A DNA stretch of 64,000 nt from Branchiostoma lanceolatum (taxonomy: Eukaryota > Chordata > Leptocardii > Amphioxiformes > Branchiostomatidae): contig NC_089722.1 of the NCBI RefSeq assembly GCF_035083965.1, positions 21,631,142 to 21,695,141 on the forward strand. The letters are read 5' to 3'. The translations under genes and the position numbers were made by a program. Numbering within the stretch: position 1 is the stretch's first letter; every line of letters starts with the position of its first letter. Positions 34,244-46,200 of this stretch are shown piece by piece. Under the pieces are notes generated by a model. The model was given only the letters and a program-made list of their open reading frames with translations, did no database searches and was not told the DNA's origin.

Positions 34244-35346
34244 TCATGGGAATAGTGAGATCACCATGACAACACCCATAAACAAGGTGAAGAGTATGAT
34301 GGGAGTCAGGAATCCCCACACTGGCCACAGACCCACCATGCAGCACAGACCACCTGAAAAAGAAAATGGTACTAATCTTTTCACAATGAAGAAGATACTT
34401 TGACAATGCAAATCATAGTTCATAAGCTTTCTAACTAGTACTAGTACATGTATAGCCTAAAGAGGACAAGATTCTTAATCATTGATTAAGGATATCAATG
34501 TGCTTCTAAATAGTGTGTTTTGACTGTACCTACCAACGATGAAGCTAGCTGTAGCTGTGGGGATGGCGCTGGGGTACAGCTTCTCCCACTCATCAGTACT
34601 CACACCCTTGATCCAGGACAGCCACACGATCAGGAACACACCTGTGGGAAGGGTAAAGTCAGGTTCTATCACAAACCTTATGGATTGTATATTTAAGATA
34701 CAAGTTCTCATGTGCAAATTGTTTGAATGGAATAAAACAGTTGTGCACATAGTGGCAATACAGGACCATCAGTGTTGGCACTCCAGAAAATGGGACAAAA
34801 TAGAACATTTGACAAAAACACCTAAAATGTTGTCAAAAACCAGCCAGAGCCAAACCTCTGCTTGGAGAGTATTCCTATAGTACCAGCTGTAACAACAACA
34901 TATAAATGGCTCCCTGGCATTGCTTATCAACCTGTGCACCTGAACATGTCAAGCTTTATCTTTGACCCTCTCCCTGCTATCTTTGGCTGTAACCAATACT
35001 TGAGCTAGTGCATAGATGTATCCCCAGCAAGGGGAAGGTTAAACTTTATAGTCTCCATCTCCTCACCTATAATAACATTCAGTCCCATCATCACAGCACC
35101 AGGAAACAACCACAGCCAGTTGATCCTGGGGTCCACTCTCAGGGCCACAGCAATGTCTGTGTAGTAAAACATGGCCATGGACGCCACCAGCCAGAAGATG
35201 GTGTGGACGTTGATGCGGGACAACTTCTCTTCCTTTGCTGGAGGTTTGTCCTGAGAGTCGTCCTGCAGCTGCTGCATGATGGACTCTGCCAGGCGGGTCT
35301 GAACCCTGCGACGCAGCACCGCAGACCTGTCGTTGTCGTCGGCCAT
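34244..35346 (-). CDS. TMEM128: TMEM128, four-pass membrane protein (3 coding exons)
   Basis: Exons 35067-35346, 34534-34641, 34244-34353; 498 nt, 165 residues, equal to the human length as I recall it. The N-terminal cytosolic part (about 1-45) is charged (ADDNDRSAVLRRRVQTR, KEEKLSRINVH). Four hydrophobic spans follow: HTIFWLVASMAMFYYTDI, WLWLFPGAVMMGLNVIIG, a span across exon 2 including ATASFIVGGLCCMVGLW, and a last one TPIILFTLFMGVVMVISLF. The function of the family is unknown, probably endomembrane. Both introns are phase 1. A non-coding 5' exon is likely upstream: an acceptor after CTTTCATCAG ends at 35359 and a donor GCTTGAAG|GTAAATC is at 35953, placing a 5' UTR exon at about 35954-36050, next to an ETS-type CCGGAAGC (36044-36051, minus). 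Confidence 0.93.
34962..35042. repeat. Mini-MITE of the TTAACC..GGTTAA family, copy 4
   Basis: TTTGACCCTCTCCCTGCTAT, CTGTAACCAATACTTG, then AAGGGGAAGGTTAA. It ends 25 bp from the TMEM128 exon 1 donor. Confidence 0.65.
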
Positions 35347-36412
35347 TCTTGATTAGTCCTGATGAAAGATCAGTGATTTATTTATTTGGCTGTAAAAAGT
35401 ACAGCCAGCCCAGGGTTACCCAACTAGCAACTAACCAGGCTAGTATTACAAAGGGTTTGCCCTGGTAACTGAACAATGTTCAAAATTCCATGGTTCAATA
35501 CAAACTTTCACAAAGCATAATGAGACGTTTACGACTAAAATACAAAAGACTAAAAAGTTCATCAATTTGAAATTTTCTGAACATAAGAGACTTGTAAACT
35601 TCTTCAGGCCTGAAAAAAGGGATGGCATTGGTAAGATGATGACAATGAGACTAATTTCAGATTCTGAAGTAATATTATATATTGATTTATCATATCTGAA
35701 CATGGTAGTTACCATGTATCACTACTACTTTTATTGCCATTTCAATTCACCGTAGAATATATTACTTATCTGACCATAACGTTACTTTTCACTCAGAGAT
35801 ACTCTTTAATAGGGAAAACAGTCTGTGTGATAAGAAATTATGAAACCACTTGACCCAAGAAGGTTCTTTCCTTGCTTGACCACACCTATAAAAAGACAGT
35901 GATTTGAATTGTTAACGTTACTTTTTTTTCGTTCACCGTAAAGCATGATTTACCTTCAAGCTCTCCTGCATATGAAAACCAGCTCCAAGTTGGTCTAAAG
36001 CTGTCCAAACCTTGCTGTTCTTCGAGTTGTTGTCAGTCAAAATGCTTCCGGGTATAAATGTTCACAAAGCTATTTGGACTATACCACTGTACATCGAAAA
36101 TGGTGTGATGAAATCTTGCCTTTCTCCGTCAGCATTATTTCAACTTTTATTTATTTCAACTTTTATTTTTTCAAAACATGTCTTTTTATAAGTTAGAATT
36201 TCTTTTATAATCTTTTTCTATTGAAATATTTCTTTATCAAAGGCATTATCTTCACATTTTTTAAATATAGCTGTCTTTGGGTTCTGTTGAGTTGAACTCT
36301 TCTATTGACCTCTGACCGCTTCAGCACATGGCGCAGACGATATTCATGGTGCCCGTCACATAAAGATTTCTTTCCTTCAGAGTAGACTTGTACTCCCTTT
36401 GACCGTCTTACC

Positions 36413-39400
36413 ATGGCGACTAGATTGTTCTCCAGGCATCTGTGGTACCCCGTGTTACAGTCAAGAGCCTTTACAACAAACGAGGCCGTCAGAAGCGGAC
36501 TTCTAAAGCTGGAGCAAGGTGGGAGGGGGGCGACCAACGTCAGATCATGTGTAGCCAGGTACATGTCAACAGACGTGGACGTAGAAGACAGAATGCGAAA
36601 ACCGAAGAAGTTTAAGAAGCCTAGGCGTGAGATCTCGGCACTGGAGAGACGTTTGATGAATCTATCTGAGCAGGAGGTGGATTTTACGTCGGAAAGCTCA
36701 GAGAGAGACTGGAGCACTGATGAAGATGACAGCAGACGTTTTTCCAAGGTCAAATTTCATGTATATTTAATACGTTTTGTCGTCTTATAATAAGTTATAT
36801 GTTTTTGTATAGCAATACAGTGTCACTGGTAACGTTGAAAATTAATTTAGCAAGTATTAAAACTTACAGCTGTCAAGGAGTTCATATATGATATAACTTA
36901 TAATGAAAAAATTGATTTTCATATTAGGTGAATTCCAATCATGTTCCTGTCTCCATGGAGCGAATCAGAGCCAAGAATATTGGGAACTTTGAGGAGGACT
37001 TTCTACGTGAGACTAAGTCAGCCCGACCCAGAGCTGGGAGACCTGCTCAGAAACCCTGGAAACAAGGTGGGTACAACAACAAAGTCTTGCGTAACATGAA
37101 GTTGTTTTAACTTATAGGTTTAATACAAGAATTCAACAATGAAGAGCGGTCTAAACTGAAACAGTCCTACCAGACCGGAAATTCTACTCTACTCTACTCT
37201 TTTCCAATCCTAAGCTTCTCATGTGGCCAAGCATTAAGCAACACAATACCTTGATAAGCCAATTCCTTTAATTACTGCCAAATTCGAATGGTCACTAATT
37301 TTTCTGTGGTGTCGAGTGGCTTAAGGCTAAGCTAGCGGACACGAGCGATAGATCACAGGTTCAATTTCTAGCATTCCTGGCTAGACATTGTGTCCTTGGG
37401 AAATGCAGTTATCACAACTATCCTCACTACATCCAGGTGTAAAAATTGGTACCTGACTTTGGTTCGGGAGATAAAAGGCAGTGGCGGGGTAGAGGGTCGG
37501 GCTCTGCCTTCCAGTACCGTGCCTTAGACACAATGGATTAACAACCCACTGCCCCTATGGCCTCAAAAAGGCTATGGAATTATCCTGAGAAAAGTAACTA
37601 ATTTGGAATTTATTTTGCTCCCTAAATTTCCCAAGATTATGGAAGCTGGAGACATGACAGATGGAGGGATGAGGATGATGAGCCGTCGCCATGGCAACAG
37701 AGACGGAGACCACCACAGAGGTGGACAGAGGGTAGAAGAGACTATGGCGACGACGAAGACGTGTTGCCATGGGAACAGCCACAGAGGCAGCAGAGGAATG
37801 AGAACAGGTACAGCCCAAGCTGGGATGGTTCCAGCTCTCATGCAAAATTATTCAAGATACATCAATGAGGAGTGGCCTTTTGAATTCTCTAGAAAAAGTC
37901 TCTTTTTTTAAAATAATGCCTAGGAGAACGATTTAGTCAGACTAATGCCTTGGTAAAAATGGACTATTTGTATGTTATGTGTTTGAAATGCTTTAAATCA
38001 CAGTTTTTTTATTTTTCATATTGACCTCTCCATCGCAAATTCATGACTCACGAATATATGTTTCCAATGGATTACTACTATACTACAGGATTTTTTCAAC
38101 CGTAAACCCAAAACACCATGAAAATCTCCTATCCATTTTTACCACAAAATCATTTCCCTGTTTAAATAAATGAATATACAGGTATCTTTTTATTTACTAT
38201 TTCAACTTTGTAGTCTTGAGAAGATTTCACCTCTAAAATCAAGTTTGTGACTTTTATATAATACCACAAGATCCAAAGATGGTTGATGTTCTTCAGATAG
38301 CCCTTGCCCACAAATTTCCCTATGTTTCTTCACAGGCATTAATTTATTCATTCATTCACAGGCAGTTGAAGCATGCCCCTGCAGTTGGTAATGAGTTCCT
38401 ATATGGCATTGCCCCCTGCCTACTGGCCCTACAGAGGGGGCAGAGGTCATTCAGTCAGCTGTTCCTGAAGGATGGACCCTACCAGACAGGTGCAGACAGG
38501 ATCGAGGAGATAGAAAGCCTGGCAGATGAGCAGGAAGTGAAAGTGGTCAGAATACCCAAACATCGAATGACAAAGATGATCGGTGAAGGAACACACCAGG
38601 TACGTATGTGGTTCCCTTATTTATCCAATAATTTTTCCAAGAAAGAATTTGTTTGTTTTGAATATTTGGTTTGTAAACAATAAGTTGGTAGATTTTTTTC
38701 TGTCATTGATACCTGAGGAGAAATAAAGAAAAATTAGATAGCCTGATTCCAGATAATAACAATTTATGATTATAAAGGTTGTGTTCTATACATTGTAGGG
38801 AGTGTGTTTAGAAGCTTCCAAAAGAAGAGCTGAGCCTCTTAACTTGGAAGATATCAGCCCAGCAGTAGAGTCGGAAACAGAGAGACCTCCTATCTGGCTG
38901 GTTTTGAATGAAGTACAGGTTTGTGACTTTCTTCACAATGGCAAACAGGCATATAGATGTTTAACCTCTAGCACTCTAAAGTAGCCGTTTGGTACCCGAT
39001 TCCCTGTTAATTACAGAGTTGGGCAACAGAAAATTAACTTGTTGATACCAAGTCTATATAACCTCCTTGTTGATACTAAAGATTTTTGGTCTGCACTCTG
39101 CAAGATTGCAAAGGAATGTATGCCACATACCTGTTTCCCATGAATCCTGCTGTTAGTTCATAACTTTAACATCTTTAGTGTACCCCTCCACCAAACTACA
39201 AATGCATTTTTAATTTTCCTTTTTTTAGGATCCCATGAACTTTGGTGCCATCCTGAGGTCATCCTACTATCTTGGAGTGGACAGAATTATAGCCAGCAGC
39301 AGTAATTGGTAGGAATCTTGCAAACACAAATTCTCACATAACCTTCATACTTTTTTTAACAGAGCTCTATTTGTTACAACACTTTGTATGTTACTGTCAG

Positions 39401-40852
39401 TTGAGTAATTTTGAGGTTGAATATGAAGTTCAATAGAGATGTTTTCAGTTAATGTCAAATATGTTTATTGTAATGAGAAAAGCCTTAAGAACTGGACGTT
39501 ATATACATGTATCCAAATGCTGGTTCTACTTTTGTAACTTTTTGCAGTTTATGCATACATCTTTGTTTATCTTGTGTCCATCTGTAGTAGCCCATTGACC
39601 CCTGTGGTGAGCAAAGCTAGTTCAGGAGCCATGGAAACCCAGACAGTATACTCTATGGAGGACATTCCAGCACTCTTACAGGTATGTCAGTACTGCAATT
39701 TGGAAAACAATTCAGCACTCTTGCAGGGTATATCTGTTTCATATTGCCAGCTGCATATAGAATAGATGGCTTCTAATGAAGTCTTTTCATCTTGCAGCTC
39801 TTTTTCTCTAAGTATATCCAGATAGTTCCATTTTATTCTTATGTATTATCTATAATATGTGCCCCAATACTTTTAAAGAAGATCATTACAGTGAAAAGAT
39901 TGTCTTGGACTGCTAAGTTTATTTTGTACCATTTTCTCAGAACTTGAGCAGTTCTGGATGGACAGTTGTCGGAACAGTGGCAGCTACTGAAGACATGGAG
40001 GACACAGTTGTTTGTGGTGACTTTGCTCTGAGTGGACCTACAGTCCTCGTTCTTGGTAAGAGGACCTCTTCTCTTAGGTAGTCTCTACCATACTAACTAC
40101 GCCAGCTTTAGGGATGATATTTGCCACCAAAGGGTTCCATTTTCAAGCGTGCTAATTATTGACCTTGCTGTGGACTGACTCTCCTGGCCAATTATTCCTT
40201 TTTTTGCCAAATTCTATGATCCATAAGCCCAAAGGAAGGCCTGGTGGAGGCTATCTCTTATGCTGCTTTGTTCCTATTATGAGACTGAAATGTTCAGAGA
40301 CAACTTCCATTCTTTATAGAGGTTTATGTGTTTAGAGATGAATTCCATTGTTTTTACAATCAATGAAATGTACAACATTCACACTTCACAGGCAATGAGG
40401 GCCATGGGCTGAGCACAGAGCTGGAAAATTTGTGTACGACTAAGGTGACCATCCAGCCTGGGAGAGAACTGCATCCTGGGATTGATTCCCTCAACGTCTC
40501 AGTAGCAACAGGTGGGAAACAAGTCACCAATTGTATCATTAAAACATCACTGTAGTTTTCAGTTTGAGAACTGTATATTGATTGTGTTAGGGAGATACTA
40601 AGCAACATTTTCACCCATTTAACTTTGCAACTTTGCAAACAAATAACTCAAACATGAATCTTTGAATATGCTGAAAGGAGCCTTGTACAGTATCATGCAT
40701 TGGTATTGGGTTTTGAACCCAGAAAATAAACAGTTTAAAGTACATGCACCCAGTGTTAAGAAACCTCACACATTGTAGCATCCAATATGATTCAAATCAT
40801 GTTCTTTTTTTCAGGAATTCTGCTTCACAGCATCCTGTCCAGCAGAAAGTAG
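36413..40852 (+). CDS. MRM1: MRM1, mitochondrial rRNA 2'-O-ribose (SpoU-type) methyltransferase (10 coding exons)
   Basis: In known relatives it methylates a G (Gm1145 in human) of mitochondrial 16S rRNA. Exons: 36413-36748, 36928-37066, 37636-37807, 38362-38599, 38799-38918, 39229-39308, 39588-39681, 39941-40055, 40392-40511, 40815-40852; 1,452 nt, 483 residues against about 353 in human. The ATG lies in ACCATGG. The N-terminus (MATRLFSRHLWYPVLQSR) looks like a mitochondrial presequence. Residues about 113-215 are an added linker rich in Trp, Arg and acids. The substrate-binding part starts LKHAPAVGNEFLYGI (about 218). SpoU motifs: DPMNFGAILRS (motif 1), GNEGHGLS (motif 2), LNVSVATGILLHS (motif 3, the knot). 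The last coding exon has 12 codons. AATAAA at 41209-41214 is a likely poly(A) signal. Confidence 0.95.
37305..37580 (+). repeat. tRNA-derived SINE in an MRM1 intron
   Basis: The head GTGTCGAGTGGCTTAAGGC looks like a Leu/Ser-type tRNA A-box, and CACAGGTTCAATTTCTAGC about 45 nt on is the B-box. The body includes TGTCCTTGGGAAATGCAG, CCAGGTGTAAAAATTGG and ACCCACTGCCCCTATGGCC. It ends a few tens of bases before MRM1 exon 3. Confidence 0.75.
38961..39037. repeat. Mini-MITE of the TTAACC..GGTTAA family, copy 5
   Basis: TTAACCTCTAGCACTCTAAAG, AGCCGTTTGGTACCCG, TTACAGAGTTGGGCAAC, ending near AATTAAC. In an MRM1 intron. Confidence 0.65.
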
Positions 40853-43283
40853 TTCAGCATTGCAGTGTTCAGGGAATTCATCTCCAATTTACTGTACTAT
40901 GGAAGAACCTCACATTGACGTATGCTATGTAGCAGAAAGCCTGCTTCAGTATATTGTTGATAATAAGGCAAGATACTAGTAAGCAGTTGATGCCTATCAA
41001 TCGCAAGCATTCAGGGTCTGATGCATGGCAGCTACAGACAAGCATAAGTCTCGCCTGGCTGATCTACTGTGGGTGCAGAACCTCTTATTAAGCCTTGTCT
41101 GCATTGTGCTTTGCATTGAAACATGTGGTAAGCACATGTAATGAACTGAACCTGTATGCAAATAATTAAGACAAACTATTGTAATGTAATATTGCAAGCA
41201 AGATGAGAAATAAAAAGAACAATGTCAATATCATTGATGTATTCATTGCTTTCTGCCTGAGATAAAATATATGTACATGTAGCTACGGCGACTCTGGTGG
41301 GAAGACATATTTTGTTTGTATATTATATAGTGTCTTCCTATATAATGCAAGCAAAATACATTTTACCTCGAGAGTCGCTGCGGTTAATGTACATGTAATG
41401 CTCCTGGGAAAGTTAGTTGTCAGGTCAGCCATGTTATTGGCTTCTGGGTTACTTGCTAAGTTTGCATTTGTCCAGGGTAGGTCTTCACTTGAACCATCAC
41501 AATAGACCAGAAGCTCCTTTTTTGACATGGCAGGTGATCATAATACACATTGTGCAGTCATATACAATAGTAACCCAAGGAGTGTAGATCAGAAAATATT
41601 ACAAATATCAAAAAAACCTCTTGGAATGGAGTCTATGTTGTTCAGTGCAGACATCCAAAGAGTAACCAACATGTCCCTGCATACACTTAATGGATTCAAC
41701 CTTTCTCACGCAGCGGACATGATAGAATGAAAACGAGGCCAATGAGGCAAAGAAACAAATAATTCACAGCATCCACTCCAATTTAGTTTTCCTCTCAAAT
41801 GAAACGAAGTTTTAAAATATAATATCCTATCATCAATATTTTAACTAGTGTAGATCTAGTGCACAGAAAAGATGCAACAACTTAGAGCCATTTGACTGAT
41901 CTCATAGTCCTGCCTCGAGATGTAGAAATGCAAAATAAAAACAGAAATGCAGACATTTGACGGATATGCAGCCACTATCGATTATCTAATTACCATGTAG
42001 TCATTGATTAAACTGCTAATTGTGATGGACAGTTAGGATCGGTCTTATGTTTGCCACAATGGCATCATTTTCATTCTATCATGTCTGCTGCCTGTATTGG
42101 AGGCAAGGTCTGAATCTGGAAAGAAAGAGTTAATGACCCAACACTGGGGTCAACTTGCTTATGTACAAATCTATGCTGCTAAGATACAAGACAGACAAGG
42201 GAAGATTATGGTGCAAAGTGAACTTTATTGGAAAAATAGACAAAGCAAATCACCAGTACACAAAGTACTTATATCACACAATCACATCTATAGTCTGCTT
42301 CATTCACATCTTTTTAAGGTTTTGCTTCATTATTTGTTCTCTCATGCAGTAGAAAGCAACAATAGTAATTTCTCTATAAATATCCATGATTCCCACATAA
42401 ACCAGCTGATCACTCAAGCTATGCTGACAACATAAATTTTCCCAACGATGTATGAATGTACAAACTATTTCAGTAGGCGGCTTTGATTTTAGTCATAGAA
42501 ATCTAATGCTTGTCTCCATATAATCTGATTCTGGTACGTGTAAAAACAGCTGTAAGTTTGGAAACCTGATAGGAACTTGTCTTTATAAACTGTACAGTCT
42601 TGGACAATGTGTAATGTACATTAACATGTAAATCCGGCAAGTGAGACGGCCTCATTGCACAAGATGAAGTGGATGGTTCTCCAGAAAACAGGCTTTTTTA
42701 ACAAAACCATTACTGTAAAAATATTTCTGTACAAAGTAATGAAAACTTTTGCTATCGTTGATATCACTTCAGTGGTCAATGCCAGAGATGTTGTGATTTC
42801 CAGTTAACATAAGAGATGTCAAATATCTTTATTTGGTATTCAATAATTAAAAGCTCTCCTTAACTATCCAACACAAGTAAGTAATAAACATAATTTAGCT
42901 AACAAAAACTACTTGTAGCAATAATATGTACACAGCACCTCATATAACATAGCATATTGCAGAGCTTGTATGTCAGAAATGCCATCAAGTTTGTCATCAC
43001 ATCTAACAGTAAGGTCTTTCCCCTGAAGGACTCTTTATTAGCAATATTTGTACAGCTTTTAAGTAAAGTCAACTACAGAGCTTTGCTACACAAGACAAGA
43101 AGCTGAAAAGAAATCTAGTTTATAAGTCAATGTTCTGGTGGGACTTAAGTAAGACAGTAACACAAGCTACAGCCTGTTTCCTGAATTTCTGTCATGTTTC
43201 TTTGTATGATGGCATCTCTGAAAGTAGGTTGCAGTGATTGCACTTGTGGCAGTAAAGTTTGCAGCTGATTTGAAACTACAGAT
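40853..43283. other. Convergent MRM1/AKAP1 3' region
   Basis: No exon of a known family on either strand. It should contain both 3' UTRs: AATAAA at 41209-41214 for MRM1, and a minus-strand AATAAA (plus TTTATT, 43034-43039) about 245 nt past the AKAP1 stop. The rest is AT-rich with nothing recognisable. Confidence 0.45.
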
Positions 43284-46200
43284 TCATCCCTCTAACCACT
43301 GTGCAAGGCCCTGCTCCACCATCACCCGATTCACCATGATGCTCTGAAAGAGACGGTGTTCATTAGTGGGCATCAATATACTAGGCCTCTACCAGGCTCC
43401 ACAGATCACTGGAAAAATCGTAGAAACTGGCCAAATAGACGGATAACATGCCAGAGAAGTTAGTCTGCTATAGAAGTTAAAGTCTGCTACCTCTAAATGT
43501 GGATGGTATATTGGACCCTCTCTCCATAGCCGACTCCCTTAGCATACTATTCACTCTATTTGGCCAATTTCTACAATTTTTCCAGCCATCCGCGGGGCTA
43601 TCAATATACTAAGTATTACCAGTAAACTAGAACATAGATACAAAATAATCGTGTTTTTTCAATTTCTTCTCCATGACACTGAAAAATAGCGGCGTATCTG
43701 TGACTTTAGACACCTATCGGACAAAAATTGACCCACCGTTCGGTCAGTTGTGATGAAGTTATTAGTGATGTTCTCGGAGCACTATTGAAGGTCGCCTTAA
43801 GTGATTTCAAATCCCCCAAACTGGAACAGCTAGGCCAATGAGCAGACCTCTTATATTGTGTAGAATCCCCCAGGGTTTAAGATGGGTTAGCCCAATGCAT
43901 GGCCATATCCCATGTCTTAAAAGTCCATTTGGTAGTAAAAAGTACCAACAATAAAACAATTCTAGCACAGAAAAAAATTACATATATTTTACATATCTGT
44001 CTTCACTAATTATAAGTCAGTATCTGTGTCAGAGCAAGATGGGATAACATGTCAAACTTTCAAGAAGGTATCTTGTTCTACAGGTTGGGTCCCGAAACTA
44101 AGGGATCTGTAAACACTCTCCTTGTTTTTTTATGGTAAGAATATTTTAAATACTTGTACTTACTGTGTCGCCCTGTGTGGAGTACAGATGTACAAGAGGA
44201 CAGCCTTCAGTAGAGTACCCCACCACGTTCACCTGAGTCACGATACCCTGGGTCAACTCCTCCACTAGACCTGTCGCCTCAAGGGAGAAGCTCTCCTCAC
44301 CTGGTCAAGACAGAGGACTTCTTAATTTGGAACACTAAAAAAAGGTTTTATACAACTGGTAGTCCTTTTCAACGGACACTACATTAGAAGCCTTACATTT
44401 TAACATTGAGGTTGGCCCAGTAATAGAAGTGCTTGGTAAGAAACTTCATTCTTGGGTAAGAAAAAGACGGACAGCATACTGCATACATACCTTCTAGGGG
44501 TGCAATGTTTGCCATATAACATTCCACAGCCTGGAATGGTAGGGTCATAAAGTCACTCCTGTAAAGAAATACCAATTGTAAGACTTTTTGGGGATTGAAA
44601 GATTTTCAGGATAATATACTGTAAATACAGAAATGTTCGCAGTGGTTTTATGTTTGCGGTGAACTCTTCAGCACCAACTTAAAACCACCGTGAAAATTTT
44701 TGCCCACCTACCCACTTGTTTAAGCACTACCTAATGTACATTGTACAGTATTATGGAGAAACCTATTATGGTAAATATACAGCTATCTTGATTTCTGACT
44801 GGCTGTCCGTAAAACCACCAGTGTTTCCATCATGTGACTGTGTTGACAGCCACTTTAGAGAGTATGGCAAGTCTACATGGTTTCATCAGCTCTGTTGTAG
44901 CCGAGCTTTCCTGGCCCTCCTCTTGGCCTCAGCGGCAGCTGTTCTTTCAGATCGGCTTACCTGATCTGTCGGAGCACATCTCGCGGTACGTGGTAGTACC
45001 CTCCATAGTCACAGAACTTCACGACCACAGAGTCACTGTCCTCCATCACCTCTTGGACCTCGGCACGGCAGTACGCGCCCACCATGGGTGACGGCGCCAC
45101 ACAGATGACACCAACTGCCGAGATATCGCAGATGTCAACATTTGTGCTTCTCCAAGCATACATGTGTACTGTGTAAAGACCTTACATTTGTCTTTTTTTT
45201 CAGTTCAAAGTTTAGTGCAATATGACACAAATTTGTAGCTCATTTGACAAGTAACTACGTGTCCTCAAATCTCTGGGCCTTGACAAGATACTCCTTTCAT
45301 TGTCCTACAATTCATGGTTCAAGCATTTTAGCATCCCAAAACCAGCATCATGTCAACTTGCAAGAAATGAATAATGGTAGCAATCAAAGATGTAATTTTT
45401 GAAGAGGCCATCAGGAATATAGTTCAAACGAAACAAGTTGGTGGAACCATTGAAGAAATGGCAATAAAGTCAAACAAATTGCAGACCATCATTTTCTGAG
45501 TTGTTTAAGGAAACCCATCAGGATTCACTCAGGCACAGAATAAATCCTGATTCAATTCGCCAAATCCACCTATGGAGCCAGATTTGAACCGTTGATACCA
45601 GGATTGGCAAAATCAGGATGGATTCCATCCCTGGGTGAATTCCAATTTGTTCCTGGTATGAACGAGGTCTAAGAATGGCCCTTACTGTCTACGGGTTTGG
45701 GCACCCCCGGCACCAGGTTTTGGTCTGCGTAACAGATGGCCATACAATGGTCCAGCGTGGCGAGCGCGGGGAAGGTTGGGTGGATGTGCTGCTGCACGAA
45801 GATGTGCGAGGCGTCCATGATGTTACAGACGATGACGTCGTTCAGTCCCTCGGTCAGCTGCAGCTGGAGTTGAGGAGGGAGGACAGGGATGATGTCCACA
45901 CACCTCTGAAACACCACGGGACACATCATGCTGTCAGACACACATGCACACCGCAAGCACAACACCATTAGGGGAATCACAACAACAACAGGCATGCATC
46001 AACAACAACTACATACGTTTTCTCCTCAAAGCTGAGAGTTGCTCTGCATTTTGATTTCATATTCAGTTTGAGCCTTCAATTCAATTTCTGCCTTTGATCA
46101 AAGCCAAGGTTTACTGGTCTTGTAGAATACTACAGTAACCCGTGTCAGAGCCCATAAAAGTGGTCCGCAAGATTCTCAAATCAGCCTCTGACATAAGGTA

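Noticed and set aside
35008-35352. 114-codon plus-strand frame
   Set aside because: Antisense shadow of TMEM128 exon 1.
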